Assembly (NCBI RefSeq): GCF_048569485.1
Contig: NC_134361.1
Span: 169,145,258-169,209,257, forward strand
From: Anomaloglossus baeobatrachus
Lineage: Eukaryota; Chordata; Amphibia; Anura; Aromobatidae
Reading direction: 5' to 3'
DNA: 64,000 nt
Each line of letters starts with the position of its first letter. The first letter of the stretch is position 1. The position numbers were made by a program, and so were the translations under genes. The notes beneath the pieces were generated by a model. The model was not told where the DNA came from, searched no databases, and was given only the letters and a program-made list of their open reading frames with translations. Of this stretch, positions 57,623-64,000 are shown piece by piece.

Positions 57623-58734
57623 TGTACAGGGTGGGCTCCTCAGTATACAGCAAAACTACACACTAGGAAAAGGACTCTAGGCAGTTGGGTTGATAAATGA
57701 TTGTTTAACGTTCCCAAAACAAACAATAAGAACCATGCATAAAACTGAAAGAATAGAACAATCTATTCACAATTCCGAAAGCCTACACCCCTATGCTGTG
57801 ACAACCGTAATGGCGATTTTTACCCCCTGCTCACCAACTTTTGCCTAACCAAGGGACTGTCTAAATAGTTTCCTACTACTTGGTAATCCCTCTGCGTAGC
57901 AGGAGTAATTGTGTGGGTGTGTGTGCGAACACGACTTACCAGTATCGCATCACAAGAGCTTACAACTTATCTACCTAAACATAGACAAAACCCATTACCA
58001 CCCTTGAATACCCTTGTTAGCTGAAGCCTCACAGATAAGGCAGATGGTAACAGTGTGAATACAAACCACATAGCTCAGCAACACAGTCCTGGAAATCTTG
58101 TAAAGCAACAGTCAATGCAAACATGTGTCGCTGTCCCTCTATGATTTTAACTGTAAGTGACAATTTGACAGTGCAGAGGCAGCAAGTCTTATTGTCTATA
58201 TAGTCGGCCTAACCAGAACAGATATGTGTTTTACTAAGAAAACAAAGTGTTGAGTGCACGCATTACTGTCTGGGCCCAGCCTATCGTACCCGGGTACTGT
58301 GGAGTCCAGTTGCCATAAATACAAACTTTATGCTCCTCTCACGGTAAACAGTATAGACAGCACCGGAAGAATGTCGGTCTGTGGCACAGGATGCTGCTCA
58401 CAGGCGTTACGGTCCTCCTCACCAAACTACAACACGACTCCCCTCACAATTGACCGAAGTGTTTCCGCGGAGGCTCCTTGCTGTAATACACACCTTTAGC
58501 TTTTCCTTCTGTTCATAGACAGCATCTCCTCCGCTCTCCAAGTCCACAGCCGAAGACTGTTTTGCTATTGCTATAGTGACCAAATAGACAAAGGCATATG
58601 CAAAAGAACAGCTGCCCCTTGTGTGCAGTCTGCAACAATGCATGCAATGAATGGCAAATAAGCATGTTGCATTGACAGTGGATAAAGCTGATCAATACAC
58701 CCTCACACTATCAATTCATGTGACACATCTGACA
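57623..58734 (-). mobile_element. Solo LTR (fossil)
   Basis: 1112 bp, TGTACAGGGTGGG...ATCTGACA on the plus strand; aligns with 47660-48764 throughout. No internal region and no clear target duplication. Confidence 0.6.
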
Positions 58735-58756
58735 CTTCATGGACAAAGTACTCTAA

Positions 58757-59267
58757 GGGGTACTTTGCACGTTGTTACATCGCTACTGCGATGTCGTCGG
58801 GGTCAAATCGGAAGTGGTGCACATCCGGCGCCAGTAACGACGTCGCAACTCGCAACGTGTAAAGCCTAGATGCACCGATAACGATCACAAAAGCGTCATA
58901 AATTGGTGATCTGTGTAGTGTCAGTCATTTTCATAATTTCGCTGCAGCGACAGGTACGATGTTGTTCCGGCTATGCGGAAGGAAGGTGGGCGGGATGTTT
59001 ACATCCCGCTCATCTCCGCCCCTCTGCTTCTATTGGCCGCGTGCCGTGTGACGTCGCTGTGACGCCGCACAACCTGCCCCCTTAGGAAGGAGGCGGGTCG
59101 CCATCCAGAGCGACATCGCAGGGCAGGTAAGTGCGTGTGAAGCTGCCGTAGCGATAATGTTTGCTATGGCAGCTATCACAAGATATTGCATGTGCGACGG
59201 GGGCGGGTACTATCGCGCTCGGCATCGCTATCATTGGCTAGCGATGTCGCAGCGTGCAAAGTACCCC
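58757..59267. mobile_element. Harbinger MITE, TAA target duplication
   Basis: 511 bp between TAA at 58754-58756 and 59268-59270. TIR GGGGTACTTTGCACG is exact at both ends and extends to ~29 bp with four mismatches. Core shares CCGCCCCTCTGCTTCTATTGG, given as CCGCCCCTCTG plus CTTCTATTGG, inverted relative to 25129-25711. Confidence 0.85.
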
Positions 59268-59270
59268 TAA

Positions 59271-59988
59271 GTATTGAGTTTTTGGCCTCTACTTAGAGAT
59301 TGGTGACAAATCTTACAGATGACATAACTTGGGTGATCCTTTGCGATGTCAAAAAAGCCCCAGGCTAAACAAGGCTTACAGTCCATGCGACCTGCAGAGC
59401 CACCACGACTTCTGCTCAGAAGCAGAGTTATGCCTGAAGATTCAGTTGTTGACGTGCTTCCAGTACTTTTTCTCTCTCCAGGAAGACGGAACGTAACCTC
59501 GTTGTCAGTAGCATCCTCCACCTCCTCTGCTGACCTCATCGACTGGCTGACTTTGGCTTCACAGTAAGTGGGGTCTCCAACCTCATCATCACCCTGTGTT
59601 TTCACTCCCCTCGTCCTGAGTCCTCCGAGCCAACCTCTTCCTGCCCTGACCGAATAGTAAAGTTGTCGTTCCAATCAGGTATCTGAGTCTCATCAGCATG
59701 TTCCCCATTGTCTCCACCAGGAGGATTTATAGTTTGGGAATGAGGGTGTACATTATGCTCAGCATCTTCTTCATCGGGGCCTGGATCTGACTCACAAAGC
59801 TTCTGGGCATCAGTGCAGATAATTTCCTTGTCTGGACTCACAGCAGCTTTGGAGCAGACCTCTGATTCCCAGGCTATAGTGTGACTGAACAGCTCTGCAT
59901 TCTCAACTATCTCTGTTACCCCATACTCAGCAGGGCTGGTTGAAACTTGAGAGCTGTTAGGAAGCAAGTGCGATTGGGTTGACACCAC
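59271..59988 (-). pseudogene. hAT N-terminal region with BED-finger start
   Basis: On the minus strand the frame from 59988 gives an acidic N-terminal region (ESDPGPDEEDAEHNVHPHSQ; PPGGDNGEHADETQIPDWND). After one frameshift near 59640 it continues to a Ser-rich segment and then KPCLAWGFFDIAKDHPSYVI followed by CKICHQSLSRG, a BED-type finger that stops short of its His ligands at the MITE. It is the best kept of the hAT N-terminal copies here. The function would be DNA binding by the transposase; the piece alone is not functional. Confidence 0.55.
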
Positions 59989-60185
59989 AGAGAAATGGAG
60001 TATTTGGGATATTGAACTTGAGGTGGAGGAGAGGCCACTTTATGGAGCACTTGAGATCCATTGAAGCACCTGCTGTTTTGGTGCCTAATCTACATTTGGT
60101 TGCAATGGTCGTGTCTGTGAAAAAAGGGATCATATCAGATTATCCATGGGAAGAAGTACACTTCTTGTTTTGGTTGGTAGTTGGT

Positions 60186-61460
60186 GTTACGAATTGGTGC
60201 CGCCGTAGACGCTTGCAGCCGGCTACGGTTCCATCCAGTTGCGGCCAGGCGTCAGCTGCCATTTTTTGGCCATGCCTCGGGTCGGCCAGCTGGCTGCTTT
60301 CTCCTCCACGTATAATGTGGAGAGGCGGCTAGTGCACATGCGTGTGTCAATTTACCCCACCCACAGCCTAAGTCCAGTGTTTCGCCTAGTGAGTATGCTG
60401 AGCCTGACTGTGCCATTCCTGAGGCTAAGTCCTCAGTTCGGGCTACAGCGCATGCTCCCACACTTAGTTTGAAAAGCCTCTTTGCACAGGTAGTTGGACT
60501 CCGTGCCGTGTGTAAGTCCAGTGTTGTGCCTAGAAAGCATGCAGAAGCTGATAGTCTGTTTTCTGAGACTGTTTTCAGGCAAATGAGCATGCTCAGGCAC
60601 TTAGTGCATCAGAGGCTAGGTCCATTAAGGAACTCACTGGCCATGTCCGTGAAGTGGCAGTCCATGATAGTCCAGAGGGCATCAGGTGTCCTGATGATGT
60701 GGCCACTCCGGACTGGCTCGCAAATGCCTGCCCCAATGATTTGGCACCTCATCATTGTTCGTCAGATGATGACTGGTGAGGTGTTTGGGGCGTGGCTGCC
60801 ATGCGGTCATCATTGAAGTGGCGGTTACAGATAGGCCACTGGTTATGTCACTGATGATGTGGCACTCTGCTATTGGCTCATGGAGGTGCATTGTGGTCCA
60901 CCCTGGGTTGGGGCGGACCCAGGTTAGAAAAGGGGCTGGAGACAACAAGGAGGTGCGCAGTCTTCTATTATGCTCAGAAAGAGCACACCTCCATGTGTTT
61001 AACCCATTGTGGCTTTAGGCCAGAGGTAGGCAGGGATAGGGCGTCGGTGCAGGCTGCCACCACACTTGGTAACGCAGAACGGTTAAGACCAGCTCCTGTC
61101 CTACCAGTCATGCTAGTGCAGCCCAGTGGCATTAACTGGGCTGCTGCTGCTGCGCCTGCTGTCCACAGGTGTGCCCCATACGCACACGGACAGCGTACCC
61201 AATAGCCCCTGTGTTGTTAATAGGGAGTTCCTGGGCTGGGTGTGTGGACTCTGTGACGCTAACAGGGTTCACAGTCTCCAGATCCAAGTGTCGTCTAACT
61301 CGGTTCAGTCTACTATTAGTTTCAGAGCCACCCAGCTCTGTATCCTCCGCCTAACCTTCGTGTTGCCAGCATCTCCTTTTCCATCTGTGAGCATGGTGGA
61401 CCCCGACTGGTGATTGGGATATATACCACCTTATCCTAATCTGCCAGCCCCCCCATAACA
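60186..61460 (+). mobile_element. Solo LTR (fossil)
   Basis: 1275 bp with mirrored ends TGTTACGAATTGG and CCCCCATAACA. Flanks GTTGG (60181-60185) and GATGG (61461-61465) are a likely 5-bp target duplication with one change. Same end type as the LTR at 29852-32104. It lies in hAT sequence. Confidence 0.7.
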
Positions 61461-61465
61461 GATGG

Positions 61466-62653
61466 TGTTTCTTCAGCAGATGTTACTGTTGCTTAACCAC
61501 CAAACCCACGGACACACATTTTTTTTCTCCTTTCCAACACACCTGTTCCCCTTTCCACCAGCATATGGCCTTTTGTCACTCAGTTTGTATATTTACAAAT
61601 TTGCAACTCTGCAGGGACACCATACTCAACGCCATCTCAGCACAGCAGCCAGCCCTCGGTTCCTCAGATGTGGACAAATAAAAGACCATTTCCTCCTAGC
61701 CATGGCAAAGCATTGAGATTCACTCTGTGCAGCACTGGTGTTTAGTGGAAAAGCCGAGCTAAGATTGCGTACCTGCTTCTGCTGATACTCCTGCATACGT
61801 GCGTCCCTTTCTATGGCAGGAATTATTTCGCCAAATTTTGTCTTGTACCGGAGATCTAACAGTGTGGCAACCCACTAGTCAGCATTACTTCGAATTTGGA
61901 CAATCCGAGGGTCATGTTGTAGGTAGTGCAGCAAGAAGGCGCTCATGTGTCTTGCGCATCCAGGAGAACCAAGTCCTTGCTGTGTTGGTGGCGGAGAGGT
62001 GAGAATCATGCCTCCTTCCTCTGCCGTCTCTCCCCAACCTCGCACAACCAAAATGTGAGCAAGCTGTCCCTCATCTGCTCAGTCTTCCATGCCCATCGCC
62101 AGTTCGTCCTCCATTTCTTACTGGGCTCCTGCACCTTCCTCAACAGTTAGGCTGATACTATGTGCCCTTGTTAATCCCTCTCCCCCACCGTCCCATGCCT
62201 GCCGCCTTGGTGCTGCTGACCGTCTGGACATTGTAGGTCTTGTTATCCCTTCAGCATATGACTCCTCCTGTACTTCCTCCCATTGCTCTTGTCCCACCAC
62301 CTGGACTATGAATGCTTTTTAGAGTGTGCTCCAGCATGTAGACGACCAGAATTGTCATGCCGATAATGGCAACGTCAGCGCTAAACATCTTCGTCGCCAT
62401 TTGTAAACTTCGAAGAAGGGTGCATAGGTCCTTGATCTGAGAGCACTCCAGCAGCGTGATCTGCCCCACCTCTGGATCTCTTTAGCACAGACTATACGTC
62501 ATAACGTATTGCAGCAGGGCTCGCCGGTGCTGCCACAGACACTGTAACATGTGCAGATTCAAATTCATGCGTGTCGGCACATCGCATTTCAGGCGGTGAA
62601 CCGCCAGACCGAAAGACTTCTGGAGCAATGCAAGTTGTTGAGCTGCTGGGTGT
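61466..62653 (-). pseudogene. hAT transposase core remnant, part 1
   Basis: 62480-62653 on the minus strand reads PAAQQLALLQKSFGLAVHRL, KCDVPTR, then LHMLQCLWQHRRALLQYV, the conserved hAT core. Further on, MATKMFSADVAIIGMTILVV and a possible LDLRYKT (near 61860; the family usually has LDPRFK) suggest the C-terminal half. Frames change several times. 61620-61735 also resembles 21480-21580. Confidence 0.5.
62638..62653. repeat. Target-site duplication, left, PLE insertion F
   Basis: TTGAGCTGCTGGGTGT, repeated exactly at 63014-63029. Confidence 0.8.
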
Positions 62654-63013
62654 AAAAGGATAAGGCACAGCCAATATAGTGGAGGTATATCGAGCTGCAC
62701 TTGTTGGTTTCCAAACCGTAAGTCAATCAAATAGGTACAAGGCACTCTCAAGGGTTAATTTTCATAAAATTAATTCCAAAATAGTCTTAAACATGTGACG
62801 TTTCAGCCACTAGGTGGCCTTCATCAGACAACTGGTATCATAAACTGGCCAAAATTGGAGTGTCAAGGCAACGGTGTCCACCGCTATGCTGCATAGCGGT
62901 GGACACCATTGCCTTGACACTCCAATTTTGGCCAGTTTATGTCACATGTTTAAGACTATTTTGGAATAAATTATATGAAAATTAACCCTTGAGAGTGCCT
63001 TGTACCTATTTGG
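62654..63013. mobile_element. Palindromic Penelope-like insertion F (short)
   Basis: 360 bp. Arms from 62729 and to 63012 pair around a perfect centre (GTCCACCGCTATGC/GCATAGCGGTGGAC, near 62889). The right end abuts the target duplication; the left has a 75-bp tail. The left arm has a hammerhead; in the right arm the matching ~40 bp is missing. The insertion splits a hAT core coding block. Confidence 0.75.
62792..62833 (-). ncRNA. Hammerhead ribozyme motif, type I (F)
   Basis: Minus strand: TTGT, CTGATGA, stem II GGCCAC/GTGGC, GAAAC, cleavage triplet GTC, then ACAT pairing with TTGT over three bases. The cores are consensus. Confidence 0.65.
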
Positions 63014-63029
63014 TTGAGCTGCTGGGTGT
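63014..63029. repeat. Target-site duplication, right, PLE insertion F
   Basis: Exact copy of 62638-62653. Confidence 0.8.
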
Positions 63030-63346
63030 GACCGGTGGAAGTGAGCACATAGCGAGCGTGGCCGCTGCAGAAGGCCATGTAGGCCGGGATGGTGGTTTAA
63101 AAATTGCTGGACAACCAGGTTCAACACGTGAGCCATACAAGGCACGTGTGTCACATTGCACTGACGAAGGGCCGCACCCAGGTTTGCATCATTGTCGCAC
63201 ACAGCTTTTAAGTCACCACCGGAGTCCGCTCCAGCAACTTGTACTACGAACGCCAGGTGACACCGTGTTCCTTTCGTAGATAGTGCTGATGATGGGAGAG
63301 CAGTCGATGCCAGCGGCGCCGGTGGCCGAAGGTTCCGCTCAGCCAC
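63030..63346 (-). pseudogene. hAT transposase core remnant, part 2
   Basis: Minus-strand translation shows KGTRCHLAFVVQVAGADSGG, DLKAVCDNDANLGAALRQCN, VTHVPCMAHVLNLVVQQFLN and HHPGLHGLLQRPRSLCAHF, then SHPAAQ where insertion F begins; the coding block resumes at 62653. It is upstream (N-terminal) of part 1. hAT transposases use an RNase H-like fold; this fragment alone would not. Confidence 0.65.
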
Positions 63347-63360
63347 TGGGCTGGGTTACC

Positions 63361-63886
63361 TTGAGATATGCAGAACCACTGGCTGACTGCAGGTGGTGGT
63401 TGTCTCACAGCTGAAGTACCATCATTCAGCTACAAACAATGGGAAGACACCACACCCTTTTTAAGCCCCTCCTGTCTGCTGACCACTGCCAGACATAGTT
63501 CTGAACTTCTGGTTCCTGTTCCACCCAGTTCTGTTTTGTGATTTTGGGTGCTGACTACCGCTTGTTTCCTGACTAGTCTCCTGCCTGCCTCCTGTATATG
63601 TACCTCGTTGCCCGATCCGCATTTGACCTCTGCTTGTTTTCTGATTAAGTCCTGGCCATCCGATTCTGTTCATGTTCCTCAATTCATGGTTTAACCCTGC
63701 CTGACTACTACTCTCTCGGACTGCAGCCTTCCACAGGTATTAATCACCTTGGGCCATGTGTAATTCGAAATCCCTGTATCGGTGTTAAAGAGTTTCAGGA
63801 TTCTGGGGGTCCTGCTTGGTGAGTGGCTTCCCTCTAGCCTATCCTTTACAGCCCATCTGAGTGTGTGGATCCAGGCAGGCGTTACA
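63361..63886 (-). mobile_element. LTR-like segment (fossil)
   Basis: A block ending GGCGTTACA on the plus strand (minus TGTAACGCC) with LTR-like base composition; its other end is not fixed. It separates two copies of the hAT core. Confidence 0.35.
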
Positions 63887-63892
63887 CCGTGC

Positions 63893-64000
63893 CCTCTGCA
63901 GAAGGCCATGTAGGTCAGGATAGTGGTTTAAAAATTGCTGGATAACCAGGTTCAACACGTGAGCCATACAAGGCACGTGTGTCACATTGTCACAGCGAAG
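63893..64000 (-). repeat. Second copy of a hAT core segment
   Basis: CAGAAGGCCATGTAGG, TTTAAAAATTGCTGGA and AACCAGGTTCAACACGTGAG repeat 63067-63172 in the same orientation ~830 bp away. Cut by the window end. Confidence 0.7.

Noticed and set aside
1-64000. CRISPR arrays, tRNA or rRNA genes
   Set aside because: No repeat-spacer pattern was seen; the tandem arrays are contiguous transposon or minisatellite units. No cloverleaf or rRNA motif was recognised by eye.

Overview
The window reads as a transposon graveyard from a large vertebrate genome, most likely an anuran amphibian. This rests on the mix of element families: hammerhead-bearing Penelope-like elements (PLEs), PIF/Harbinger MITEs, hAT elements with BED fingers and internal tandem arrays, Tc1, Ty3/gypsy and an L2/CR1-like tail. 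I recognise no host gene, tRNA, rRNA or CRISPR array. Nearly all coding sequence belongs to mobile elements.

Layout: 1-757 hAT-type repeat. 761-1827 one end of a Harbinger-like element with a promoter-like CCAAT duplication; a palindromic PLE insertion (A, 1844-3435) lies in it. 4098-12298 is a Ty3/gypsy element with two LTRs, gag and pol on the minus strand. 13.2-21.6 kb is a broken hAT copy holding two Harbinger-type MITEs (13821-14325, 14446-16493) and palindromic PLE insertion B (18168-21028). 21.6-22.2 kb is an L2-like tail. 22250-26231 is a second hAT copy holding an LTR, a 110-bp tandem array and a MITE; a Tc1 fragment follows. 28.07-28.78 kb is a minisatellite, then PLE insertion C (28923-29590). 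29.6-32.6 kb is a nest of LTRs. 34316-43660 is the centrepiece, PLE insertion D: two head-to-head copies of a two-ORF PLE. 44-50 kb holds a retrovirus-like leader, MITEs, a hAT MITE with 8-bp target duplications, an LTR element fragment and PLE relic E. 50.3-54.8 kb is mostly AT-rich fold-back repeats. 54.8-64 kb is hAT material interrupted by two Harbinger MITEs, two well-supported solo LTRs, a third LTR-like block and PLE insertion F.

Main result: five separate insertions (A, B, C, D, F) share one architecture. Each is a large inverted repeat flanked by an identical 15-16 bp target duplication. One end of the palindrome abuts the duplication and the other carries a unique tail. In A, B, C and D both arms, and in F one arm, carry a type I hammerhead ribozyme motif or a close degenerate, always reading outward from the centre. 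Insertion D keeps both ORFs open in the plus copy (ORF1 and RT/GIY-YIG ORF2, joined by an ATGA stop-start overlap) and an identical ORF2 in the inverted copy, so it looks young and possibly mobile. Hammerheads in PLEs are known from the literature; the shared palindrome, target-duplication and tail rule, and the NRF-1/YY1-like sites just upstream of the ribozyme in two of the families, are what I would follow up.
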